Below, piece by piece: positions 34,690 to 40,568 of a stretch of 40,568 bases of DNA (positions are counted from its first letter, which is position 1; each line of letters begins with the position of its first letter). Position numbers and translations under genes: made by a program. The notes beneath the pieces were generated by a model. That model was not told the origin of the DNA and made no database searches. It saw nothing but the letters and a program-made list of their open reading frames with translations. Source of the DNA: Peptococcaceae bacterium (GTDB lineage Bacteria; Bacillota; Peptococcia; DRI-13; PHAD01); assembly GCA_024655825.1 (NCBI GenBank), contig JANLFJ010000031.1, positions 1 to 40,568 on the forward strand, in the 5' to 3' direction.

Positions 34690-35445
34690 ATGAAAGTCTA
34701 TTTTATAGGGGCGGGGCCGGGGGACCCGGAACTGTTGACTATCAAGGGCAGGAGGATCATCCAGGAAGCGGATGTCATTGTTTATGCCGGCTCGCTGGTC
34801 AACCCCGCCGTGCTGCAGGGACATAAAAAAGAGGCGGCTGTTTACGACAGTTCTTCCTTGAACCTTCCGGAGGTCCTGCAGATAATGATTGAAGGCGCGA
34901 AAGCGGGCAAAACGGTAGCCCGCGTGCATTCGGGAGACCCCAGTATATACGGCGCCGTGCGTGAACAGGTAGACGGCCTGGCCGCGCAGGGCATTGACTG
35001 CGAGGTCGTCCCCGGTGTCAGTTCTTTCACGGCTGCGGCTGCCGCCCTTAAAGCTGAATACACCCTGCCCGGTGTTTCCCAGGCGGTGATCCTCACCAGG
35101 CAGGAGGGAAGGACGCCTGTCCCGGACGGCCAGGGACTGGCCGAGTTGGCCAGGATAAGGGCTTCGCTGGCTGTTTTTTTAAGCGCGCACCTTATCGAGG
35201 AAGTGGCGGCTGCCCTTATCCCGGCATACGGCGAGGACGGCCCGGCCGCCGTGGTTCAGAAGGTGACCTGGCCGGATGAAAAGATAATCAGGGGAACGTT
35301 GAAGGACATTGCCCGCAAAGCGAGGAAAGAGGGGATTGAGAAGACGGCCCTGGTTCTGGTGGGCGGTTTCCTGGGCAACCGATACCAGTTTTCAAAATTG
35401 TACGATCCCGCTTTCAGCCACGGTTTTAGGGGCGGCCGTCCATGA
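34690..35445 (+). CDS. cbiF: cobalt-precorrin-4 C11-methyltransferase CbiF/CobM
   Basis: 251 residues, ATG after AAAGGAGCGG. Motifs: VYFIGAGPGDPELLTIKGRR, YAGSLVNPAVLQ, RVHSGDPSIYGAVREQVDGL and PGVSSFTAAAAALKAEYTLP. It adds the C11 methyl group. The end overlaps the cbiG start by 4 bases, so the two neighbouring steps (C11 methylation and lactone opening) are coupled. Confidence 0.96.
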   Translation: MKVYFIGAGPGDPELLTIKGRRIIQEADVIVYAGSLVNPAVLQGHKKEAAVYDSSSLNLPEVLQIMIEGAKAGKTVARVHSGDPSIYGAVREQVDGLAAQGIDCEVVPGVSSFTAAAAALKAEYTLPGVSQAVILTRQEGRTPVPDGQGLAELARIRASLAVFLSAHLIEEVAAALIPAYGEDGPAAVVQKVTWPDEKIIRGTLKDIARKARKEGIEKTALVLVGGFLGNRYQFSKLYDPAFSHGFRGGRP

Positions 35446-36503
35446 CGGCGGTTGTCGCCCTGACGGATAGGGCTGCTGCGCTGGCTGTGAAAATCAAAGA
35501 AAGCTGTCCCGGAACAAGCGTCTTTATTCCCCGGCGTTACGGGGAAAAATACCCCGGTCATTGTTATTTCGAGGGAGGGCCGGCATCCCTCATCCGGGAA
35601 ATTTGGCGGGAATACCCCCGGCTTGTCTTCATTATGGCCGCGGGAATTGTCGTCCGCCTCGTTGCACCTCTCCTGGAGGGTAAAGACGCTGACCCGGCGG
35701 TGGTGGTCCTGGACGAGAGAGGCGAGCATGTTGTCTCCCTTCTTTCCGGCCACCTGGGCGGGGCTAATGAACTGGCCCGCGAACTGGCCGCCCTGATCGG
35801 GGCAAAGCCGGTCATCACCACGGCCACCGATGTGGAAGAGCTGCCGGCCCTGGATGAGCTGGCCCGGAAAAACGGCTGCATCCTGGAGAACTCCGGGGAC
35901 TGGAAGAAAATAGCCTTGGCCCTGCTGGACGGGAGAAAAGTCGGGCTGTACAGCACAGCAAAGCTGGGTGCGGAATTCCCGCCGCACGTGGAGAGGATGG
36001 ACGGGACGCGCGCCTGCGGAGAGGGGTATGCCGGAATTATTTATATCACTGAAAAAGAAACGGTGCGGGAAAAGGGGAGAGGAGATGGGCTGCCTTACAT
36101 AATTTTGAGGCCCAGGAACATTATCGCGGGGGTGGGGTGCCGGAGAGACACGAAAAAAGAGGAAATAACCAGTGCCGTTTTGAAAGAACTGGCCCAAAAC
36201 GACATCAGCCGCTACAGCCTTTCTCACCTGGCTACCATTGAGTATAAAAAGGACGAGCCGGGCCTGGCGGAAGCGGCAAAGGAGCTGGGGGTGCCGCTTT
36301 TGTCCATAACGGCGCGCGAGATCGCGGCGGTGGAGGACCGGTTTGCCGTTTCCTCTTTTGTCCAAGCACACCTCGGGGTAGGGGCCGTAGCGGAACCGGC
36401 CGCTTGGCTGGCGGCCAAAGAGCCCTTCCTTATAGCGGGCAAATCACGACATGTTGGGGTAACCGTGGCCCTGGTCAAGGACCGGCGCGTGGTGATCGGT
36501 TAA
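35442..36503 (+). CDS. cbiG: cobalt-precorrin-5A hydrolase CbiG
   Basis: 353 residues. It opens the delta-lactone of cobalt-precorrin-5A and releases acetaldehyde. N-terminal domain VVALTDRAAALAVKIKE, central block VVVLDERGEHVVSLLSGHLG followed by GANELA, and C-terminal domain IIAGVGCRRDTKKEEITSAV; together the full CbiG length. No sign of fusion to CbiH, which follows separately after a 97-base gap with hairpins. Confidence 0.95.
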   Translation: MTAVVALTDRAAALAVKIKESCPGTSVFIPRRYGEKYPGHCYFEGGPASLIREIWREYPRLVFIMAAGIVVRLVAPLLEGKDADPAVVVLDERGEHVVSLLSGHLGGANELARELAALIGAKPVITTATDVEELPALDELARKNGCILENSGDWKKIALALLDGRKVGLYSTAKLGAEFPPHVERMDGTRACGEGYAGIIYITEKETVREKGRGDGLPYIILRPRNIIAGVGCRRDTKKEEITSAVLKELAQNDISRYSLSHLATIEYKKDEPGLAEAAKELGVPLLSITAREIAAVEDRFAVSSFVQAHLGVGAVAEPAAWLAAKEPFLIAGKSRHVGVTVALVKDRRVVIG

Positions 36504-36514
36504 TGCCGGACGCG

Positions 36515-36550
36515 GCCGCATCAATGCGGCAGCATGTCCCGACATGCGGC
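36515..36550 (+). promoter_or_regulatory. competing hairpins between cbiG and cbiH
   Basis: GCCGCAT (36515-36521) can pair with ATGCGGC at 36524-36530 or with the second copy at 36544-36550. Between the two copies is another palindrome, GCATGTC-CC-GACATGC (36532-36547). Pairing with the far copy would disrupt both local hairpins, so two folds exclude each other. No T-run follows. It is the largest gap in the second half of the operon apart from cobD-cbiC and may control cbiH, cbiJ and cobO. Confidence 0.4.
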
Positions 36551-36600
36551 GAGTACGACCGGGAGTGTAAGGGTAACAGAACAACGGGGAGGTTAAAGCG

Positions 36601-37344
36601 ATGGAGGGGAAAAAAGGCAGGGTTTTTGCAGTGGGACTGGGGCCGGGAAGCCCCGGCCATATGACCGGCGAGGTCCTGAAGGCCATTCAGGCCAGCGAAG
36701 CCGTAATCGGCTACCATGTTTATCTGGAGCTAATTGAAGGACTGCTGGCGGGAAAGGAAGTGTTTGCTTCGGGTATGCGCCGGGAGCTGGAACGCTGCGA
36801 AAAGGCCCTGGCCCTCGCCAGAGAGGGAAAAACCGTTTCCCTGGTGAGCGGCGGGGACCCCGGAGTTTACGGGATGGCAGGTCCCTTGCTGGAAATAAAC
36901 GGTAAACAGACGGAGCCGGTAGAAATTGAGGTGGTCCCCGGGGTTACGGCGGCGTGCATGGCCGGGGCCGTCCTGGGCGCGCCTCTCATGCACGACACGG
37001 CTTTGATCAGCCTGAGCGACCTGCTGACACCACGGGAGATGATCAAAAAGCGCCTGCGCCTGGCGGCGGAAGGCGATTTTGTCACAGTGCTTTACAATCC
37101 CGGGAGTGCTTCCCGGTCCGGTTACGTGAAATGGGCCAGGGACATCTTTCTTGAGTACAGAAAAAAAGAAACGCCGGTGGGCATTGTCCGGAACGCGGCC
37201 AGGGAAAACCAGGAGAAATGGATCGCCACCCTTGGGGAACTGGCCGATTATAGTGTGGACATGTTCACTCTGGTCATTATCGGCAACTCCCGGACATACT
37301 GCAGCGGGGGAAGAATGATCACTCCCAGGGGGTATGCATTATGA
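36601..37344 (+). CDS. cbiH: cobalt-precorrin-3 C17-methyltransferase CbiH/CobJ
   Basis: 247 residues, ATG start with GGGGAGG upstream. Ring-contracting methyltransferase. Motifs: VGLGPGSPGHMTGEVLKAIQ, VIGYHVYLELI, SGGDPGVYGMAGPLLE, PGVTAACMAGAVLGAPLMHD and LYNPGSASRSGYVKWA. Normal length, no C-terminal extension with iron-sulfur motif as seen in some CbiH60-type fusions. Stop overlaps the cbiJ start. Confidence 0.95.
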   Translation: MEGKKGRVFAVGLGPGSPGHMTGEVLKAIQASEAVIGYHVYLELIEGLLAGKEVFASGMRRELERCEKALALAREGKTVSLVSGGDPGVYGMAGPLLEINGKQTEPVEIEVVPGVTAACMAGAVLGAPLMHDTALISLSDLLTPREMIKKRLRLAAEGDFVTVLYNPGSASRSGYVKWARDIFLEYRKKETPVGIVRNAARENQEKWIATLGELADYSVDMFTLVIIGNSRTYCSGGRMITPRGYAL

Positions 37345-38159
37345 TCCTGGTCTTGTCGGGAACCGCCGACGGGCGAGAGATAGCCGTGACTTTAAGCAAA
37401 CATGGCTTTCAGGTGCTGGTCTCCGCAGCCACCTCATACGGAGGGATGCTGCACCGGCAGGGTTCGGAGGGGGCTGCCGTAAGAGAAGGCGTTCTTACCC
37501 GGCAGGAAATGGAAGAGCTTATTACCGGGGCTGAAATAAAGGCGGTGGTTGACGCCACCCATCCCTTCGCCGCCGGCGTATCGCGGGCGGCCGTGGAAGC
37601 CTGCGGCAGGCGGGCTGTTCCCTACCTGCGCTATGAGAGGGAGGAGACCAGGCTGGAACCGGGTGCGGAGGGGATTATTGCCGTTTCTTCCTTTAGCGCG
37701 GCGGCTGAAAAAGCCCGGCAGTTTGCGGGCACCGTTTTTCTGACGGTGGGAAGCAGGCACCTGGCCGAATTTTGCCGGGTTATACCGCTGGAACGCCTTG
37801 CGGTCCGGGTGCTGCCGCAGAGCGAAGTCCTGAAAAAATGCGAGGAACTGGGATTGCTGCCCCGCAGCATCGTGGCGATGCAAGGGCCTTTCAGCCGGGA
37901 ACTGAACCGCGAAATGTTCAGGCAGTACCGGGCCGGCGTGATTGTGACAAAAGACAGCGGCCGTGCCGGGGGAACACTGGAGAAGATTTCCGCGGCCCGG
38001 GACCTGAGAATCCCCGTGGTCCTGGTGAAACGCCCCGCCGTCGAGTATCCCCTGGTAGTAAGGGACAAGGATGAACTGCTGGAAGAACTGGGCAGGATTT
38101 TGGGGATACAGGTCAAAGAGACCCGGAGCACGGGGAACAAAAACGCGGCAGGTGAGTGA
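37341..38159 (+). CDS. cbiJ: cobalt-precorrin-6A reductase CbiJ/CobK
   Basis: 272 residues. NADH/NADPH-dependent reduction of the macrocycle. Start MILVLSGTADGREIAVTLSK, then VDATHPFAAGVSRAAVEACG, YLRYEREETRLEP, MQGPFSRELNREMF and VTKDSGRAGGTLEKI, all conserved. ATG overlaps cbiH by 4 bases and its end overlaps the cobO GTG by 4 bases. Confidence 0.95.
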   Translation: MILVLSGTADGREIAVTLSKHGFQVLVSAATSYGGMLHRQGSEGAAVREGVLTRQEMEELITGAEIKAVVDATHPFAAGVSRAAVEACGRRAVPYLRYEREETRLEPGAEGIIAVSSFSAAAEKARQFAGTVFLTVGSRHLAEFCRVIPLERLAVRVLPQSEVLKKCEELGLLPRSIVAMQGPFSRELNREMFRQYRAGVIVTKDSGRAGGTLEKISAARDLRIPVVLVKRPAVEYPLVVRDKDELLEELGRILGIQVKETRSTGNKNAAGE

Positions 38160-38692
38160 CGGTGGAGAAGGGTTATATCCAGGTTTATACGGGAAACGGC
38201 AAAGGAAAGACTACGGCTGCCCTGGGCCTTGGTTTGCGTGCTGTGGGCAGGGGATTGAAAGTGGTAATGTTCCAGTTCTTGAAAGGCGGTTTCAGCGGCG
38301 AGCTTGAAAGTGCGCGGCGGCTGGCTCCATATTTTGAAATACGCCGGTTGGCCGCAGCGGATAAACCAACTTGGGCATTGCTGGAAGATGAAAAAAGTGT
38401 CCTCCGGGAAAAATTCGCTCAGGAATATGCGGAACTGGAAAAATTTATCCGCGAGGGTTCAGCGGACCTGGTTATCCTTGATGAAGTAATGGCGGCGGTC
38501 CATTACGGGTTGCTCAACGCATCCGATGTCTGCAGGCTTATGGAAATAAAGCCGCAAGAAATGGAACTTGTTTTGACTGGAAGGAACGCGCCACCGGAAA
38601 TACTGGAACGGGCCGACCTGGTCACGGAGATGAGGCCGGTTAAGCATTACTACAGCAGCGGAGTAAAGGCCAGGGATGGTATTGAAAGATGA
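38156..38692 (+). CDS. cobO: cob(I)yrinic acid a,c-diamide adenosyltransferase (CobO/BtuR)
   Basis: 178 residues. It attaches the 5'-deoxyadenosyl group from ATP to Co(I). GTG start overlapping cbiJ (GTGA). P-loop YTGNGKGKTTAALGLGLRAV, then MFQFLKGG and VILDEVMAAVHYGLL (Walker B-like), and TGRNAPPEILERADLVTEM near the end; all family landmarks. Last gene of the operon; base composition falls sharply after its stop. No clear + strand terminator is seen directly downstream. Confidence 0.96.
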   Translation: MTVEKGYIQVYTGNGKGKTTAALGLGLRAVGRGLKVVMFQFLKGGFSGELESARRLAPYFEIRRLAAADKPTWALLEDEKSVLREKFAQEYAELEKFIREGSADLVILDEVMAAVHYGLLNASDVCRLMEIKPQEMELVLTGRNAPPEILERADLVTEMRPVKHYYSSGVKARDGIER

Positions 38693-38717
38693 CCGGCAAT
38701 TACGGACTATTTCCATG

Positions 38718-38862
38718 ATATACCAAATAAATAAAAAAAGGGAATATGTTCGATATAATATGACATATTTCCCGAAGGGTTTAGGCTCTAATTGTAGAAT
38801 ATGTAAACCTCATATAAGCCATATTCAATAAAATTATATAGACGAGAGTTAATATACCAAAT
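38718..38862 (+). repeat. direct repeat ATATACCAAAT flanking a small AT-rich segment
   Basis: ATATACCAAAT occurs at 38718-38728 and 38852-38862. They enclose about 120 bases that contain a terminator-like hairpin and a GGTTTA/TAAACC inverted pair. The repeats could be a target duplication or simple AT-rich coincidence. Confidence 0.3.
38733..38773 (-). terminator. - strand terminator facing cobO
   Basis: On the - strand: GGGAAATATGT, loop, ACATATTCCC (stem 38740-38749 with 38763-38773, one bulge), then CTTTTTTTATTTATTT. No T-run on the + strand, so it acts on leftward transcripts and would stop them before they run into the cobalamin operon. No gene directly to the right needs it, except possible transcripts through the structured element. 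Confidence 0.5.
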
Positions 38863-38947
38863 CTTTTGTTGATAATTTAAAAAATATGGCGAATAAAACG
38901 AAAGGTATGTTGTTTTATTACAATATAATGTGTTTAATTCGCAATGC

Positions 38948-39148
38948 ATTTCGGTTAAATGAAGTAATCGGACATCGCTCGCTGCGCTCGCTCGTCCGAT
39001 TATCGGGGCGCGGGCTTCGCCTGCTGATAGGCTCGCTCGCGCAAAGCGCTCGCGACATCGCCTATCAGCAGGTTTACGGACACCCCTTCGCCAAGTGCAA
39101 GCACTAGGGCTCAGGGGCGTCGTAAACCCGCGCCCCGTTAGCCGAAAT
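38948..39148. repeat. element A: nested multi-arm palindrome
   Basis: Arms, from outside in: ATTTCGGTTAA (38948-38958) with TTAGCCGAAAT (39138-39148), 11 pairs with one G-T; TAATCGGAC (38965-38973) with GTCCGATTA (38994-39002); GGGGCGCGGG (39005-39014) with CCCGCGCCCC (39127-39136); inside that, CCTGCTGATAGGC (39020-39032) with GCCTATCAGCAGG (39060-39072) and TTTACG (39073-39078) with CGTAAA (39121-39126), the last enclosing AGTGC/GCACT. The whole folds like a cloverleaf in DNA or RNA. GC-rich inside AT-rich flanks. It has no believable protein; an open frame through it encodes only the palindrome. Not recognised as a known element. Confidence 0.8.
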
Positions 39149-39206
39149 TTTCCTTTTCAGTGATCTCTGCGGTTCCATAGGGCTGCTAAAACCAAGCAAA
39201 AATAAA

Positions 39207-39229
39207 TAACCCCTCATGAAGAGGGGTTA
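39207..39229 (-). terminator. - strand terminator of the MazF-like gene
   Basis: Perfect 9-bp stem TAACCCCTC (39207-39215) / GAGGGGTTA (39221-39229) with a 5-base loop. Read on the - strand it is followed by TTTATTTTTG. It lies about 110 bases after the end of the leftward toxin gene, so that transcript should end here, before element A. Confidence 0.8.
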
Positions 39230-39338
39230 CCGACAAGTCGCCAAACTTGTCATAACTGAATAATTTAATACCGGCGAACTGCCAAGTTCACCATATCTGT
39301 ACTTTTATACTACTATAGCATATTCAAAAAAGCAAGAT

Positions 39339-39875
39339 TTAATTCAGTTTTTCTTGTAAGTATTTTACTTTTCCTTCTAAGGATTTTATAGTATTATCCT
39401 TTTTCACAATGACAGAAGTCATACCTAGAACATTAAACAACTTTCTATCAATTTCCTGCATTTCATCCTTTAACATCCCAATATTATTAATTATGCGTTC
39501 TTTGGCAATTGTTTTAATTTGCCCTAAATCTATTGTTCCCGTTAGTGTTCGGTTATTACCCTTTTCGTCTATGTATTGATAATTCCCTGTAATCTCAATT
39601 TGTATATCGGGAATTGTAAGTTTGCTAGTAGATATGATTGCACAAGTAAAAACAGGAGAAGTAAAATTGTACGCATTTGATTGTAGTACAACACAGGGGC
39701 GTAAAGAATTTTCTTCGCTACCAATATTTTCTCCTAAATCAACGAAGCATACTTCACCACGTTTAACAGTCCAAGTACGTTGATGTTTTTTTGAAATACT
39801 ATAAAATAGTTTTCTCTTATTCCAGTTTAATACACGTTGTGCTTTTTGAAGCAATTCTAATGTTTCTTTATTCAA
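39339..39875 (-). CDS. PemK/MazF-like endoribonuclease toxin family protein
   Basis: 178 residues from the TTG at 39875, which has AAAGGA 8-9 bases upstream; the ATG at 39884 directly abuts that site and is less likely. The core VKRGEVCFVDLGENIGSEEN, then RPCVVLQSNAYN, and CAIISTSKLTIPDIQIEI match MazF/PemK mRNA interferases, with the Arg and Ser/Thr active-site region kept. The GTIDLGQIKTIAKERIINNI block is typical of the longer PemK-like Firmicutes group, which also has an N-terminal helical extension as here. The C-terminal end is coiled-coil-like. No antitoxin gene is visible next to it. AT-rich codon use differs from the operons on the left, which suggests transfer. Confidence 0.85.
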   Translation of the reverse strand: MNKETLELLQKAQRVLNWNKRKLFYSISKKHQRTWTVKRGEVCFVDLGENIGSEENSLRPCVVLQSNAYNFTSPVFTCAIISTSKLTIPDIQIEITGNYQYIDEKGNNRTLTGTIDLGQIKTIAKERIINNIGMLKDEMQEIDRKLFNVLGMTSVIVKKDNTIKSLEGKVKYLQEKLN

Positions 39876-39885
39876 TATTAACATC

Positions 39886-39920
39886 CTTTCTGTGTTACCC
39901 TACCATAATTAGACAGAAAG
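39886..39920. promoter_or_regulatory. inverted repeat between toxin gene and zinc-ribbon gene
   Basis: CTTTCTGT (39886-39893) and ACAGAAAG (39913-39920) form a perfect 8-bp inverted repeat around ACCATAATTAG. It overlaps the leader of the - strand toxin gene, where its promoter should be. Autorepressor operators of toxin-antitoxin genes look like this; the regulator is unknown. Confidence 0.4.
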
Positions 39921-39982
39921 AAGGAAAATCCTGCAAGAATATGTAATATATATTTGAATAATAAGGGAAAGGAGGAAATTGT

Positions 39983-40113
39983 ATGCCGACTACAGGAGAA
40001 AAGCCGGGATAGGTTCTTATACTTGTACAAAATGCGGACAAGTTGTCAGGCTTGATGACTCGTCAGATACTTTACCACCTTGCCCAAGATGTAATAATAC
40101 AGAATATCGCTAA
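39983..40113 (+). pseudogene. zinc-ribbon small protein, broken by one-base frameshift
   Basis: ATG 39983 after AAAGGAGG gives MPTTGEKPG and then TAG. One base further along, the frame reads GSYTCTKCGQVVRLDDSSDT, then LPPCPRCNNTEYR and a stop at 40111-40113. The joined product (about 43 residues) is a typical CxxC...CPxC zinc ribbon, of the PTTGEKPGxGxYxC type. Inserting one base in the CCGGG run near 40004-40008 (GGG to GGGG) restores it perfectly. So it is either a recent pseudogene or a sequencing error in a homopolymer. Role of the intact protein unknown. Confidence 0.7.
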
Positions 40114-40298
40114 AAATTCCATCAAAATCTCAAAGTCTTCATCCGAATACCCATAGGCTTCTCAAACCCTCAAATGTTTACCTGAAGCATGTGGGTATTC
40201 TAGAAGATCTTATTTTATATTAAACAGATATTTTTATTTATAGATTCTTCACAAATGGTAAACGTACATATCTTCATTGATAACGAAATGAATAAATT
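40114..40298. other. AT-rich non-coding stretch
   Basis: No open frame with a ribosome binding site, no strong hairpin and no repeat were found on either strand. It separates the broken zinc-ribbon gene from element B. Confidence 0.5.
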
Positions 40299-40466
40299 GG
40301 AAAACTTTAGCGGTTTTCACGGGCGGGCGCGCCACATTCCCTAACCTAACCGCAGCAACGGCCGGCTCGCCCAAGCCCAAGAAAAGAGCTTTCTATGGCT
40401 TGGCCATCGCCTTAAGGTTCGGAAACGTTGGCAAACGGGATCGTTGCCGAAATTTTCTTTCCAGCA
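40299..40466. repeat. element B: second GC-rich multi-hairpin element sharing its end with element A
   Basis: It ends CGTTGCCGAAATTTTCTTTCCAG (40442-40464), almost the same as element A's end CGTTAGCCGAAATTTTCCTTTTCAG (39136-39160). Hairpins: CCAAGCC (40371-40377) with GGCTTGG (40397-40403), enclosing AGAAA/TTTCT; and GGCAAACG-GGAT-CGTTGCC (40430-40448). GGGCGGGC near 40321 and GGCTCGCCC near 40365 pair imperfectly. The left boundary (GGAAAACTTTAGCGG) is loosely complementary to the right end. Less regular than A, perhaps decayed. Confidence 0.55.
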
Positions 40467-40498
40467 TTATTCTATTTTATCTTATAATCAATTAATTT

Positions 40499-40525
40499 AA
40501 GCTCGTATTCTATTAAGAGCTTTTT
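40499..40525 (+). terminator. possible intrinsic terminator after element B
   Basis: AAGCTC (40499-40504) pairs with GAGCTT (40517-40522), running into TTTTT. The 6-bp stem with a 12-base loop is weak. Confidence 0.35.
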
Positions 40526-40562
40526 GCGATGTAAGCTATTTTTATGATTTTCTAATCGCAAA
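40523..40562. repeat. inverted repeat TTTGCGAT / ATCGCAAA
   Basis: TTTGCGAT (40523-40530) and ATCGCAAA (40555-40562) form a perfect 8-bp inverted repeat with a 24-base spacer, at the end of the window in AT-rich DNA. Meaning unknown; it may belong to a feature that continues beyond the window. Confidence 0.35.
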
Positions 40563-40568
40563 TCAAGC

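Noticed and set aside
36515-36550. Second cobalamin riboswitch before cbiH
   Set aside because: No B12 box or CCACTG core; only simple palindromes.
38886-39107. 73-codon open frame on the + strand across element A
   Set aside because: Its residues are just the translation of the palindromes (HRSLRSLVRLSGRGLRLL); no ribosome binding site.
38948-39148. Element A as a classical integron attC site
   Set aside because: The 3' sequence GTTAGCC does not meet GTTRRRY, the 5' arm does not end in AAC, it is longer than usual and no integrase is in the window. Only the general idea of a folded site is kept.
40299-40466. tRNA or rRNA fragment in element B
   Set aside because: No T-loop, anticodon arm or CCA end, and no rRNA-like sequence seen.

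Overview
The window reads as a chromosomal segment of an anaerobic Gram-positive bacterium of the Clostridia. A Peptococcaceae/Desulfotomaculales-type organism such as a Pelotomaculum relative is my best guess; this is inference from gene content, since no rRNA or other taxonomic marker is present. Supporting points are the oxygen-independent cobalamin route (CbiK, CbiD, CbiG and others), tRNA-dependent synthesis of 5-aminolevulinate, strong AGGAGG ribosome binding sites with many TTG and GTG starts, and a Tad-like pilus locus with no secretin. 

Region 1 (3-14951, GC-rich, all + strand) is a divergent Tad/Flp-type pilus or secretion locus. It holds two TadZ/CpaE-like ATPase-fold proteins with degraded P-loops, a CpaB/SAF-domain protein, the TadA/CpaF motor, TadB and TadC membrane proteins, three very small pilin-like proteins, three further TadE-like pseudopilins, a secreted protein with about six propeller-like repeats, a 1103-residue exported glycine-rich protein, a prepilin peptidase and a small coiled-coil protein. 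The peptidase appears to start at CTG, because the first catalytic aspartate lies upstream of every ATG, GTG or TTG in its frame. 

Region 2 (14965-38692, GC-rich, all + strand) opens with a promoter (TTGCAA-17-TAGAAT), a cobalamin riboswitch and an intrinsic terminator. There follow 25 tightly packed, often overlapping genes: cobalt uptake (cbiMNQO), cobaltochelatase cbiK, sirC, the common tetrapyrrole genes hemA, hemC, cobA-hemD fusion, hemB and hemL, then cbiL, cbiA, cbiP, cbiB, cobD, cbiC, cbiD, cbiE, cbiT, cbiF, cbiG, cbiH, cbiJ and cobO. Together they cover glutamyl-tRNA to adenosylcobinamide phosphate. The nucleotide-loop genes cobU, cobS, cobT and cobC are not in the window. Possible internal control points are an extended -10 promoter before cbiL, a hairpin gap between cobD and cbiC, and competing hairpins between cbiG and cbiH. 

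Region 3 (38693-40568) is abruptly AT-rich and looks acquired. It contains a lone PemK/MazF-like toxin gene on the - strand with its own terminator, a zinc-ribbon gene broken by a one-base frameshift, and two GC-rich multi-hairpin elements. Element A (38948-39148) folds as a nested palindrome with four or more arms. Element B (about 40299-40466) is looser but ends in nearly the same 25-base sequence as A. The toxin and the broken zinc-ribbon gene lie between the two elements, a cassette-like layout. This is the least explained part of the window.
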